Positions 1 through 8,189 of a stretch of 64,000 nt of DNA are shown piece after piece. The DNA is from Pelagibacteraceae bacterium AG-345-O09. Lineage in GTDB: Bacteria > Pseudomonadota > Alphaproteobacteria > Pelagibacterales > Pelagibacteraceae. The first letter of the stretch is position 1. The number at the start of each line of letters is the position of its first letter. The stretch lies in assembly GCA_003281725.1 (NCBI GenBank), contig QCBC01000003.1, positions 29,490-93,489 on the forward strand, written 5' to 3'. The translations under genes and the position numbers were made by a program. The notes beneath the pieces are model-generated. The model was not told the origin of the DNA and made no database searches. It saw nothing but the letters and a program-made list of their open reading frames with translations.

Positions 1-243
1 GCTGGATTTCATACTCAAAATATTGCTATTTTTGAATTAGCTGAGAAATATAAAAATGAAGGCATGACAGCTTATTCAAAAATTCAAGAACAAGAATTTG
101 CTCGTGAGAAAGATGGTTACACAAGTGTCAAACATCAAAGAGAAGTTGGTACTTCTTATTTTGATGCTGTTTCCAACACTATAAGCAGTGGTAAAAGTTC
201 AACAACAGCAATGGCAGGGTCAACTGAGTCCGAGCAATTCTAA
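1..243 (+). CDS. aceA: Isocitrate lyase, C-terminal part (5' end outside window)
   Basis: The reading frame is open from base 1 and gives 80 residues before TAA at 241-243. The peptide carries the conserved C-terminal signature of isocitrate lyase: a KIQEQEFA segment, then GYTSVKHQREVGTSYFDAV, then SSTTAMAGSTESEQF at the end. Isocitrate lyase cleaves isocitrate to glyoxylate and succinate in the glyoxylate bypass. The catalytic core and any upstream regulation lie outside the window. The family match is strong, and only the missing 5' part limits the annotation. A hairpin 30 bases downstream probably ends the transcript. Confidence 0.93.
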   Translation, partial: AGFHTQNIAIFELAEKYKNEGMTAYSKIQEQEFAREKDGYTSVKHQREVGTSYFDAVSNTISSGKSSTTAMAGSTESEQF

Positions 244-272
244 AAACACGCTCCTCTTAAAAAAATAGTTAT

Positions 273-300
273 CTAACTGGCCCTAAAATGGGTCAGTTAG
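273..300. terminator. Hairpin between convergent aceA and glycosyltransferase-like gene
   Basis: An 11-bp stem (273-283 with 290-300, one G:U pair on the plus-strand RNA) encloses a 6-base loop. T-rich stretches follow on both strands, but each begins 6-8 bases after the stem. That fits a modest bidirectional terminator serving aceA on the plus strand and the convergent gene ending at 317. The function is inferred from position and fold only. Confidence 0.6.
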
Positions 301-316
301 ATTAACAATTTTTTCT

Positions 317-1249
317 TCAAATTATTTTTTTTCGGAATAATCTTGTTATAAATCTGAATTTCCATAAGATAATATTAAATAATCTTTTAAAATATAAACT
401 TATAACAGTCTCATTTTTATATTTATTTACATCAATAATTTCATCAATTTTTAATGAACATGCACCCCTAATATCTTTAAAATTTTTTTCTCTGAATTCT
501 GGATACTTGTAATAATAATTATTAGTAATATGCTCTATGAAGCAATTAGGGTCAAGTTTGCTATTTATTTCAGGTAACAGAGTTGCTTTGAAATAGTTAA
601 TATTTAAGGCGTTGAAACCTATTGAGGATCTTTCAGTTATTCCATAATTGTGCCTAAAATTATGGACCTTTTTTTTAAAATTCCACCATTTTGAATTAAT
701 AAAATCGTTAAATTGATTTTGATCATATATCCAAAAACAACAATAGTTTTCTAAATCATTTATAATAAAATTTTGTGAATTAAATTTAAAAAATTTATTC
801 AATTTTTCTGATATATGAATACTGTATTTTTCATTTTCTTCATTGTTTTTTTCATATATTAAAAAACCTAAATTAAATTTATTGTCTGATAAACTTTTTT
901 GGTATTTTAGATAATATTGTAAATTTTTCTCAGTAAACTTAATGTCGTGTTCAAGATACATATAGTAATCATAATTACCTTTTTGCTTTTGCATTTCAGG
1001 TCGTGTCAGCCAAGTCAGATAACCTTTTTCAAGATCTTCATTGTTGATTTCATGATTAATTATTTTTGCGTCCAAATTTTTATTATCTAGATAATTATTA
1101 TGTGTATGTATAAATATATCTACAGGCAAAGACATTTTTTTTAAATTTGAAATATTTTCATTTAGGTATTCAAATCTATTTAAATTTCTGTATCCTTCCC
1201 TTTTTTCAGGATTTGGATTGTAAAAAGGTATATGAATAGATATAGACAT
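317..1249 (-). CDS. Putative glycosyltransferase-like protein, function unknown
   Basis: This encodes a 310-residue cytosolic protein starting at MSISIHIPFYNPNPEK. A longer frame opens at 1399, but its extra 50 residues are low-complexity and lie antisense to the start of the neighbouring dehydratase gene, so I chose ATG 1247-1249. The N-terminal strand-like segment (IHIPFYN), an IFIHTHNN segment and an acidic YMYLEHDIKF motif around residue 100 resemble the nucleotide-sugar and metal-binding part of GT-A glycosyltransferases. The C-terminal part is rich in aromatic residues and Asn. I do not recognise a specific family. The next gene cluster on the opposite strand handles nucleotide sugars, which supports a role in surface carbohydrate synthesis. 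That role is inference. It could be another nucleotide-sugar-binding protein. Confidence 0.6.
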   Translation of the reverse strand: MSISIHIPFYNPNPEKREGYRNLNRFEYLNENISNLKKMSLPVDIFIHTHNNYLDNKNLDAKIINHEINNEDLEKGYLTWLTRPEMQKQKGNYDYYMYLEHDIKFTEKNLQYYLKYQKSLSDNKFNLGFLIYEKNNEENEKYSIHISEKLNKFFKFNSQNFIINDLENYCCFWIYDQNQFNDFINSKWWNFKKKVHNFRHNYGITERSSIGFNALNINYFKATLLPEINSKLDPNCFIEHITNNYYYKYPEFREKNFKDIRGACSLKIDEIIDVNKYKNETVISLYFKRLFNIILWKFRFITRLFRKKII

Positions 1250-1290
1250 TTTTAGAATTAAAATTATAAACAAATTTAACATTTTTAATA

Positions 1291-2245
1291 ATGAAAAAAA
1301 TTTTAATAACAGGTGGAACAGGGTATCTTGGAAGGAATTTAGCGCTTTTTTTACAAAAAGAAATATAAAGTCTTCATCGGTGCAAGAAACAATAAACAAA
1401 ATTTTTTAGTAAAAAACTTAACAAATTGCGAGGTGGTTCCTCTTGATGTTTCTAATATAGATTCAGTAAATGATTGTTTAAACTATTCTAAACCTGACAT
1501 TGTTATTCATGCAGCTGCTACTAAATTTGTTGACCTATCTGAAAAATTTCCTTTTGAATGTATTGATATAAACATTGTTGGATCAGCTAATATAGCAAGA
1601 GCATGCATTAATAAAAAAATTCCCACAGTTATTGGTGTATCAACAGATAAGGCATCACCACCTATAAAAAATATCTATGGTTTAAGTAAATCCTGTATGG
1701 AAAGACTTTTCTCCTCTATCGAGCCCTACGGCAAAACAAAATTTATCTGTGTTAGATATGGAAACGTGACCTGGTCAACAGGTTCAGTACTTCCTATTTG
1801 GAAACAAATGTTTAATAAAAACAAAACTATTTTAACTACAGGACCTAACATGAGAAGATTTTTTTTCTCAGTTGATGACGCTGTAAGTTTAATTGATCAA
1901 GCATTAAAATTAAAGAATAAATTGGCTGGTAAAATTCTGTCTGCAGAAATGAAATCATCAAAAATGATTGATATCCTCAAAGTCTGGATTGAAAAATTTG
2001 GTGGAAATTATAAAATAATTAAAACAAGAAAAGGGGACAGATTAGATGAGTATTTAATTGGAGAAGATGAATTAAAATATGCTGAAGTTTTAAAAATTAA
2101 AGGTAAAAAGTATTTTGTTATAAATTTCAATAAATTATCGAAAAAACCACTTAAAAAAATTATTTCATCAAAAGATGCTAAAAAATTATTACAGTCTGAA
2201 ATAGAAAAGATAATTAAATTTGGACTAAGATCTAATGAGCTCTAA
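1291..2245 (+). pseudogene. Frameshifted NAD-dependent sugar-nucleotide dehydratase/epimerase
   Basis: ATG at 1291 starts a classical Rossmann motif (ILITGGTGYLGRNLA), but that frame stops at 1366-1368. The +1 frame is open from 1343 and continues without a stop through KVFIGARNN to 2245. It carries VIHAAATKFVD, then STDKASPP, YGLSKSCME and RYGNVTWSTGSV, which are hallmarks of the polysaccharide biosynthesis protein family (CapD/PseB-like UDP-GlcNAc 4,6-dehydratases, extended SDRs). One base too many between 1343 and 1368, near a T7 run (1346-1352) and an A5 run, explains the break. The downstream frame could in theory start at GTG 1433, but it would lack the NAD-binding loop. It may be a true pseudogene, a slipping homopolymer, or a sequencing indel. 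The stop overlaps the next gene by 11 bases. Confidence 0.75.
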
Positions 2246-2915
2246 AAGAATTAATCATGCTTTTATTATGGCTGCCGGTCGTGGAACTCGACTAAGACCT
2301 TTAACAAAAAAAATACCAAAAGGATTAATAAAATTTAAACAAACATCATTAATAGCAAATGGAATAAAAAAACTTAAAAAATATATTGATTTCATCCACA
2401 TTTCTGTGGGTTATAAAGGTCCGATACTCGCTAAGCATTTAATAGAAGAAAAAGTATCATCTATTATTAATACAGATAAAAAAGGAAATTCATGGTGGAT
2501 TTTTAATTCAATATTTAGATCTTTTGACTCTCCATTGTACGTTCTTACTTGTGATAATGTTACTAATATTGATTTTAAAAAAATTGAAAAAGATTATTAT
2601 AAAAAAGGCCAACCTATGTGTATGATAATACCCACAAAGCCAATTAAAGATTTGGCAGGAGACTACATATTTAGAAAAAAAAATATTATTAAAGGATTAT
2701 CAAGAAAAGTTAAATCAGATATTTATTGTACCGGTATTCAAGTGTTAAATCCTAAAAAGATAAATGATAAGATTAAGTCAACAGATGATTTTAATATTCT
2801 TTGGAAAAGATTAATAAGAATTAAACAGCTATACGTTTCTGATGTTATGCCAAAAAAATGGTATACTGTAGATAATGTGGAAAATTACAAAAAGTTAAAA
2901 AAAATTTTCAATTAA
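2235..2915 (+). CDS. Nucleotidyltransferase family protein (sugar-1-phosphate type)
   Basis: This encodes a 226-residue protein. The N-terminal MAAGRGTRLRPLTKKIPKGL is the nucleotide-binding signature (GxGTRLxPLTxxxPKxL) of NTP transferases that join NTPs to sugar phosphates or phosphocholine. A mid-protein VLTCDNV supplies the metal-binding Asp. WYTVDNVENY near the end is typical of the short MurNAc-1-P/phosphocholine-type enzymes. The length matches single-domain members without a left-handed helix domain. The start overlaps the frameshifted dehydratase by 11 bases, and only 3 bases separate its stop from dmdA, so these genes look cotranscribed. The precise substrate cannot be read from sequence. 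A surface-glycan role is inferred from the neighbour. Confidence 0.8.
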   Translation: MSSKRINHAFIMAAGRGTRLRPLTKKIPKGLIKFKQTSLIANGIKKLKKYIDFIHISVGYKGPILAKHLIEEKVSSIINTDKKGNSWWIFNSIFRSFDSPLYVLTCDNVTNIDFKKIEKDYYKKGQPMCMIIPTKPIKDLAGDYIFRKKNIIKGLSRKVKSDIYCTGIQVLNPKKINDKIKSTDDFNILWKRLIRIKQLYVSDVMPKKWYTVDNVENYKKLKKIFN

Positions 2916-2918
2916 TAG

Positions 2919-4055
2919 ATGATGAATAAAAACTTCGGTTTTGGAACTCAGATTAGAAAATCTCCGTATTTTGACTCAACTGTAAAATGGGGAGCAACAG
3001 GATTTTCTGTATATAATCATATGTACATTCCAAGGGATTTTGGAAATCCCGAACAAAACTTTTGGAACTTGATAGAAAAATCAATACTTTGTGATGTTGC
3101 TGTTGAACGACAAGTAGAAATAACTGGACCGGATGCATATAAATTCATTCAATTACTTACCCCAAGAGATCTTTCCAAGTTATCAATTGGTCAGTGCAAG
3201 TATGTTTTAATTGTAAATGAAAAAGGGGGAATAATTAATGACCCTGTACTTTTAAGATTAGGAGAAAATCATTTTTGGTTATCACTTGCTGACAGTGATG
3301 TTTTGTTGTGGGCACAGGGGGTAGCCGTTAATTCAGACTTAAATGTTAAAATTAATGAACCTGATGTATCACCACTACAACTCCAAGGGCCTACTTCAGC
3401 TGAAATAATGGTTAAACTTTTTGGTGAGGATATTAAAGATCTTAAATATTATTGGTTTAGAGAGTGTAAGTTGGACGGAATTCCATTAGTTGTTTCAAGA
3501 ACTGGTTGGTCTAGTGAATTTGGATATGAAATATTTTTAAGAGATAGCACTAGGGGAAATGATCTTTATGAAAAGATAATGGAAGCAGGGAAAGAGTATG
3601 GATTAATGCCTGGGCATACATCTTCTATTAGAAGAATTGAGGGCGGTATGCTTTCTTATCACGCTGATGCAGATATAGAAACCAATCCCTTTGAATTAGG
3701 TTTAGGTAGATTGGTTAATTTAGATAATGATATTAACTTTATTGGTAAAGAAGCTTTAAAAAAGATTAAACATGAAGGAATTAAAAGAAAACAAGTTGGT
3801 TTAGAATTAGATTGTGAGCCATTGGAGGGACCGAATACAACTTTTTGGCCTATATATAAAAATGGAAAAAAGATTGGTAAAGTGACCTCTGCAGTTTATT
3901 CACCTAGACTTAAAAAAAATATTGCACTGGCGATGGTTGAAATTAATTATTCAGATATTGGTAATAATTTAAAGATTATTAGTAATATAGAAATTAATTC
4001 TAAAATAATTGAAAAGCCTTTTTACGATCCAAAGAAAAAAATTGCTTCTTCTTAA
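2919..4055 (+). CDS. dmdA: Dimethylsulfoniopropionate demethylase DmdA
   Basis: This is a 378-residue member of the GcvT/aminomethyltransferase superfamily. Throughout its length it resembles the SAR11 DMSP demethylase: FGFGTQIRKSPYFDST at the start, FSVYNHMYIPRDFG, ILCDVAVERQVEITGPDA, LTPRDLS, SRTGWSSEFGYEIFL, IRRIEGGMLSYHADAD and NPFELGLGRLVNLD. These features separate DmdA from glycine-cleavage T protein. The enzyme moves a methyl group from the algal osmolyte DMSP to tetrahydrofolate, yielding methylmercaptopropionate and 5-methyl-THF, and so provides sulfur and one-carbon units. Two consecutive ATG codons (2919, 2922) are possible starts. It follows the nucleotidyltransferase by 3 bases, so either it shares that transcript or its promoter lies inside that gene. 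It converges with the ABC permease, overlapping by 4 bases. Confidence 0.9.
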   Translation: MMNKNFGFGTQIRKSPYFDSTVKWGATGFSVYNHMYIPRDFGNPEQNFWNLIEKSILCDVAVERQVEITGPDAYKFIQLLTPRDLSKLSIGQCKYVLIVNEKGGIINDPVLLRLGENHFWLSLADSDVLLWAQGVAVNSDLNVKINEPDVSPLQLQGPTSAEIMVKLFGEDIKDLKYYWFRECKLDGIPLVVSRTGWSSEFGYEIFLRDSTRGNDLYEKIMEAGKEYGLMPGHTSSIRRIEGGMLSYHADADIETNPFELGLGRLVNLDNDINFIGKEALKKIKHEGIKRKQVGLELDCEPLEGPNTTFWPIYKNGKKIGKVTSAVYSPRLKKNIALAMVEINYSDIGNNLKIISNIEINSKIIEKPFYDPKKKIASS

Positions 4056-4819
4056 GATTTAATATTATACCCTCTTTTCAATAATATTGAGACGGCGATT
4101 ACACATATCACTAAAAATGACAACATGGATCCTACACTTATCCAAATATTAAAATCTGATATTCCATAAAATGAAAATCTTAAGCCATCAATTAGATAAA
4201 CCACTGGATTAAAATAAGAAACAGTTTGCCAGAAAGGTGGCAACATATCTAAAGAGTATAAGCTTCCCCCTAAAAAAACCATTGGTGTAATAACTAATGA
4301 TGGAATGATAGACATTTGCTCAAAATTTTTACTAACAACACCAATTAAAAAACCAAATAATGCAAAAGTGAAAGAGACCAAAATTAGCAAGAATATCATT
4401 AACATTGGATATTCAACAGTTACCTCAGCAAAAAATGAAGCTGTGGCATAAATCACAGCGCCGACGATTAAAGTTTTGGTGGCCCCTGCTCCAACAAAAG
4501 CCAAAACAGTTTCAAGTGTTGAAATAGGCGCTGCTAAAATCTCATTAATAGTTCCATTAAATTTTGGAAAAAATATTCCAAAAGAAGTATTACTTATTGA
4601 TTGAGTAAGTAGCGTTAGCATCAATAAACCTGGAACGATATATGAACCATAACTTACACCATCAATTTTTTGAATATAACCACCAATCACTGAACCAAAA
4701 ACAACAAAGTATAACGATGTAGATATTACTGGTGAGAGAAGAGATTGACCTACAGTTCTCAAAAATCTATTCATCTCATGAACATATATTGCTTTAAAAC
4801 CATAATAATTAAATTTCAT
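4052..4819 (-). CDS. ABC-2 type transporter permease
   Basis: This encodes a 255-residue integral membrane protein of the ABC-2 (DrrB/NodJ-like) permease family. It has about six hydrophobic segments and a conserved central region (MSIIPSLVITPMVFLGGSLYSL) followed by LPPFWQTVSYFNPVVYLID, which is typical of this family. Its start overlaps the 3' end of the ATPase gene by 11 bases, so the pair form one translationally coupled exporter. The families usually export lipids, polysaccharides or drugs, and the substrate here is unknown. It converges with dmdA, so its transcript ends within or just past that gene's 3' end. Confidence 0.88.
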   Translation of the reverse strand: MKFNYYGFKAIYVHEMNRFLRTVGQSLLSPVISTSLYFVVFGSVIGGYIQKIDGVSYGSYIVPGLLMLTLLTQSISNTSFGIFFPKFNGTINEILAAPISTLETVLAFVGAGATKTLIVGAVIYATASFFAEVTVEYPMLMIFLLILVSFTFALFGFLIGVVSKNFEQMSIIPSLVITPMVFLGGSLYSLDMLPPFWQTVSYFNPVVYLIDGLRFSFYGISDFNIWISVGSMLSFLVICVIAVSILLKRGYNIKS

Positions 4820-5744
4820 TATTCTCCCTCACTAAGTTAACAAAAATCTTCTCCAGATTACTTTGTTCAGTTTTTAAATCTCTTAACTTTAAACCAGTAT
4901 CTTTTAAATCTTGTAATAAATTTGTTATACCTGTTTGTTTTTCTTTAAGACTGTATGTATAATTTAAATACATTTTATTATCTCCAATATTTAAATTATA
5001 TTTTTCTAGTGATTTTGGTATTTCTTCAATTCTTTCTTGTAATTCAATTGTAAGAGTTTTTTGACCCATCTTTTTTAATAATTCTTTTTTTTCCTCGACA
5101 AGTATTATTTCACCTTGGTTAATAACACCGATTCTATCTGCTATTGCTTCGGCTTCTTCAATGTAATGAGTTGTTAAAATAATTGTTACTCCTGTTTTTC
5201 TCAATGATTCTACTACTTTCCACATTTCTTTTCTTAATTCTACATCTACTCCAGCTGTAGGCTCATCTAAAAATAGTATTTTTGGTTCATGAGATAAGGC
5301 TTTAGCAATTAAAACTCTTCTTTTCATTCCACCAGACAATTGTCTTAATCTTTGATCTTTTTTGTCCCATAAACTTAAGTCTTTTAAAACTTTTTCTATA
5401 TGTTTTGGTTTTGGAGGTTTGCCATATAAACCTCTGGAATATGATACAGTATCGAAAATTGTTTCAAAAGACTCTAAATTTAATTCTTGAGGGACCATTC
5501 CTATTCTAGATCTTGTTTCGCGATAATCTTTGATTATATTAAATCCATCAACAGTTACAGTACCAGATGAGGGAGTAACAATCCCACAAATTATACTAAT
5601 TAAAGTTGTCTTACCTGCACCATTTGGTCCAAGCATTGCAATAATTTCACCCTGCTTAACTTTAAGATTAATTTTTTTAAGTGCATTGAAACTATTGTCA
5701 TATACTTTTGATAGATCTTTAATTACTATTTGATCATCTGACAT
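4809..5744 (-). CDS. ABC transporter ATP-binding protein (DrrA/CcmA type)
   Basis: This encodes a 311-residue cytosolic ATPase that powers the adjacent ABC-2 permease. Walker A is GPNGAGKTTL at about residues 38-47, the signature motif is LSGGMKRRV, Walker B is ILFLDEPTAGVD, and the H-loop is TTHYIEEAE. The roughly 80-residue C-terminal extension after the nucleotide-binding domain matches DrrA-like exporters (DUF4162 region). The start is preceded by an intergenic gap of 47 bases from the symporter gene. That gap contains no obvious terminator, so read-through from thiV is possible. Confidence 0.9.
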   Translation of the reverse strand: MSDDQIVIKDLSKVYDNSFNALKKINLKVKQGEIIAMLGPNGAGKTTLISIICGIVTPSSGTVTVDGFNIIKDYRETRSRIGMVPQELNLESFETIFDTVSYSRGLYGKPPKPKHIEKVLKDLSLWDKKDQRLRQLSGGMKRRVLIAKALSHEPKILFLDEPTAGVDVELRKEMWKVVESLRKTGVTIILTTHYIEEAEAIADRIGVINQGEIILVEEKKELLKKMGQKTLTIELQERIEEIPKSLEKYNLNIGDNKMYLNYTYSLKEKQTGITNLLQDLKDTGLKLRDLKTEQSNLEKIFVNLVRENNEI

Positions 5745-5791
5745 CTTGTCAGATATATAGACATTAAATCTCCTAATACAATCAACTAATA

Positions 5792-7234
5792 TTAAAACTT
5801 TTTAGCTTTAAAAATTACAATTGGCAAAAAAGTTGCAATTACAAAAGATAAGAATAATAAAGACTGTGACACAATAGGTGTGAATAATTCTTTAGGTAAT
5901 AAAATACCAACTAATAAGCTTTTAGAAAAATCAGGAGCAGGAAACATCAAAAAACCTCCTATTAATCCAATAATAATTGATAGATATGCAGTCTTTTCAT
6001 TAATATTTTTATTATAGAAACTGTAGAAAACTGTTATGACAAAAGCACAACAGAATAAATCTGCTAATAAAAATAAATATAAAATATCAAATCCTTTAGA
6101 AGCAACAATAAAAGAAATTAGAGATAAAAACAAAATTATATACTTAGAAACGTTTAGGTAATTTATTTTTTTATCTAAATTAAATGTTGCTTTACCATCT
6201 ACGATAATCAAACTTGATATTGCATTTACCAAAGTATCTATAGTAGAGATAGTTAATGCCAAACCTAATATAATTACAAAAATAGAAAGTAATTCCGTTT
6301 GTTCTTTAAGTAACAATGTAAAAAAACCAAGATCTGGTCTAATAGTTGGATCTATGGAGTAAGCAACCATTCCTGTAAAACCCATATAAAAAACTACAGG
6401 AATAATTATAAAGAAAGATATAATTAAACTTTTTTTTAAAGTTTCATAATTTTTTGCAGCATACACTCTTTGCCAATTTCCTTGGTGAAATAAGTTTGTG
6501 GCAGCTACTGCAATAAAAAAGGTTAAACCTGCCGTATAACTAGGTAAGTAAGATGGGCTTAAAAGTTGTGGATTTTTTTCTTTTATAAAATCAAAAGAAA
6601 ATTCAGATCCTGTGAATGATGTAATGTATGATACTGAAATCAATAATAAAACTCCAATAACAACCATTTGTATATTATCAGTAAATATTGATGCTCTTAA
6701 ACCTCCGTATAGAGTATAAGCAAGTGTAGACAATAATACGATTAAAGCAGTTATCCAAAGTTCAGTCCCTGAAATATAATTAATTAGGACAGCCACTGCA
6801 GTAACTTCGGCACATAAAAAAATGAACATATAAAAAATAGTCATTAGCAAAATAAGTTTAAATAGACTTTTTCCAAACTTTTTTCTTGTAAACTCAATTA
6901 GTGAAGATCCTTTAGGGAATTCTTTTCTAATTTTTTTACCAAGGTATATTAAAAAAAACATTGGAAAGGCTGTACCTAATGAATATCCTATTATAGCTCC
7001 TATTCCCCCCCATGTTGAAGCAGAGGCGGGGCCAAACAAAATCCATGCTCCTAAAGCTGAAGCAGTTAGGCTTGTTGTTAAAGAAAATAATCCAATATTT
7101 CTATTTGCAATTAAATAGTTATTTAATCCTCGGTATCTTTTTGAATTATAAAGACCTAAAAAAACAAATATTAAACTAATAACAATTACTAATGTTAATG
7201 ATGTTGATTGACTTATAAAAGATGATTTATCCAT
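5792..7234 (-). CDS. thiV: Sodium:solute symporter under TPP riboswitch control; probable HMP/thiamin-precursor transporter
   Basis: This encodes a 480-residue SSS-family transporter with about 13 hydrophobic segments. It shows the family's GGLRASIFTDNIQ motif and a TAGLTFFIAVAATNLFHQGN segment. The leader is a TPP riboswitch (7239-7300) whose 3' end includes the AGGGAG ribosome-binding site 4 bases before ATG, so uptake should fall when thiamin pyrophosphate is plentiful. This arrangement matches the symporter called ThiV in SAR11, proposed to import the thiamin pyrimidine precursor HMP in cells lacking ThiC. The substrate assignment rests on that literature and on the riboswitch, not on binding residues. 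Thiazole-side genes thiS and thiG occur elsewhere in the window (41273-42267), consistent with importing only the pyrimidine half. Confidence 0.85.
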   Translation of the reverse strand: MDKSSFISQSTSLTLVIVISLIFVFLGLYNSKRYRGLNNYLIANRNIGLFSLTTSLTASALGAWILFGPASASTWGGIGAIIGYSLGTAFPMFFLIYLGKKIRKEFPKGSSLIEFTRKKFGKSLFKLILLMTIFYMFIFLCAEVTAVAVLINYISGTELWITALIVLLSTLAYTLYGGLRASIFTDNIQMVVIGVLLLISVSYITSFTGSEFSFDFIKEKNPQLLSPSYLPSYTAGLTFFIAVAATNLFHQGNWQRVYAAKNYETLKKSLIISFFIIIPVVFYMGFTGMVAYSIDPTIRPDLGFFTLLLKEQTELLSIFVIILGLALTISTIDTLVNAISSLIIVDGKATFNLDKKINYLNVSKYIILFLSLISFIVASKGFDILYLFLLADLFCCAFVITVFYSFYNKNINEKTAYLSIIIGLIGGFLMFPAPDFSKSLLVGILLPKELFTPIVSQSLLFLSFVIATFLPIVIFKAKKF

Positions 7235-7238
7235 TATT

Positions 7239-7300
7239 CTCCCTTTCTGAATTACCGGACAGGTTCTTAGGGTTTAATCTCAGTCTGTTATGACACCCCT
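7239..7300 (-). promoter_or_regulatory. TPP (THI-box) riboswitch
   Basis: Read on the minus strand, the leader contains the conserved THI-box blocks in order: GGGGTG, CTGAGA, ACCCTAAGAACCTG, CCGGTAAT, and a closing AAAGGGAG. The P2 pairing (GGGGU with ACCC) is intact. The P3 arm is minimal: a GUC/GAC stem with a 6-base loop. The 3' strand carries the Shine-Dalgarno AGGGAG (7239-7244) 4 bases before the thiV ATG, so ligand binding should hide the ribosome-binding site. No T-run terminator is present, which argues for translational rather than transcriptional control. Confidence 0.92.
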
Positions 7301-7311
7301 TTAAAATTATA

Positions 7312-7599
7312 TTATACTTTATTATCCATTATTTCAACCATACACTTAGTGGCGTACTCCCGCCATTCAGATGAGTTTTTACCTTTAAGACTATTTAAAT
7401 GATTACGATTATTTTGAATATCTTTTTTATGTTTAGCTTTATCTTTTTCATCTAAGTTGGCTTCCATATTAGTCAAATTAGTTTCCATAGCATTAATCCA
7501 ACTATTTCCAAGTTCTACACATTTAACATCATCTTTTTCATCACAAATTTGTTTAAAAAAATTAAAAATTACATCATCTGTTTTGATTGAATTATTCAC
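7312..7599 (-). CDS. Small hypothetical protein, function unknown
   Basis: This encodes a 95-residue hydrophilic, charged protein with no signal peptide or membrane segment. It has four cysteine-free helical stretches and three scattered Cys residues (ICDEKDDVKC and TKCMVEI). GTG at 7597-7599 overlaps the azoreductase TAG by one base (TAGTG), which indicates translational coupling and supports this as a real gene. Its stop lies 12 bases before the TPP riboswitch. I recognise no family. By position it belongs to the azoR transcript. Confidence 0.6.
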   Translation of the reverse strand: MNNSIKTDDVIFNFFKQICDEKDDVKCVELGNSWINAMETNLTNMEANLDEKDKAKHKKDIQNNRNHLNSLKGKNSSEWREYATKCMVEIMDNKV

Positions 7600-8183
7600 T
7601 AAACTTTAATCTTATCTATTTGAGCTTCAGCTTCTCTAATAGATTTTTCATAGTCCAAAGCCATTTGATCAGCACTAATAATTTCTACTTGATCAATTCC
7701 AAAAAAATTAAGAATAAATTTTAACCATGGTGTTAAAAAATCTTCTTCACTATTAAGTTTTGTTCCTCCTGAAGTAATTACTAAATATGCTTTTTTATTC
7801 TTAAGAAGACCCTCTCTTCTACCATTGAGTTTAAATCTAAAGGTTTCTCCTATTCGTGCAGCTAAGTCTGACCAAGCTTTTAGAGTAGCAGGAGGACCAT
7901 AATTGTAAATTGGGGCTGATATTATTATAATATCACTTTCTTTAAGCTCTTTAACTAACGTATCTGATAACTCAAACATTTTTTTATGATGTTCTGTTTG
8001 GTCTTTTTTATCAATTTTCATACCTGACTCGGTTAAACCAGAAACAAAAACCATTTCATTATCTAAATCCCTATAGATAACTTCATCTTCTGGTTTTTTT
8101 ATCTTATTCAGTAATTTTTTAGCTAAAGCTCTTGATGTCGAACCTTCTTTTCTTGCACTAGAGTCTATTTGATAAATTTTCAT
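7599..8183 (-). CDS. azoR: FMN-dependent NADH-azoreductase (AcpD/AzoR family)
   Basis: This is a 194-residue flavodoxin-fold protein. The N-terminal IDSSARKEGSTSRALAKKL is the phosphate-binding loop for FMN, and PIYNYGPPATLKAWSDLAAR is the conserved flavin-edge segment of the AzoR family. GGTKLNSEEDFLTPWLKFIL near residue 150 matches the family's quinone/azo substrate region. These soluble enzymes reduce quinones and azo compounds with NAD(P)H. The gene is 6 bases from ccdA and coupled to the downstream 95-residue protein. The physiological substrate is unknown. Confidence 0.85.
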   Translation of the reverse strand: MKIYQIDSSARKEGSTSRALAKKLLNKIKKPEDEVIYRDLDNEMVFVSGLTESGMKIDKKDQTEHHKKMFELSDTLVKELKESDIIIISAPIYNYGPPATLKAWSDLAARIGETFRFKLNGRREGLLKNKKAYLVITSGGTKLNSEEDFLTPWLKFILNFFGIDQVEIISADQMALDYEKSIREAEAQIDKIKV

Positions 8184-8189
8184 AATTTG

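Noticed and set aside
1250..1399. N-terminal 50-residue extension of the glycosyltransferase-like gene
   Set aside because: It is low-complexity, lies antisense to the conserved Rossmann start of the dehydratase, and a good internal ATG exists.
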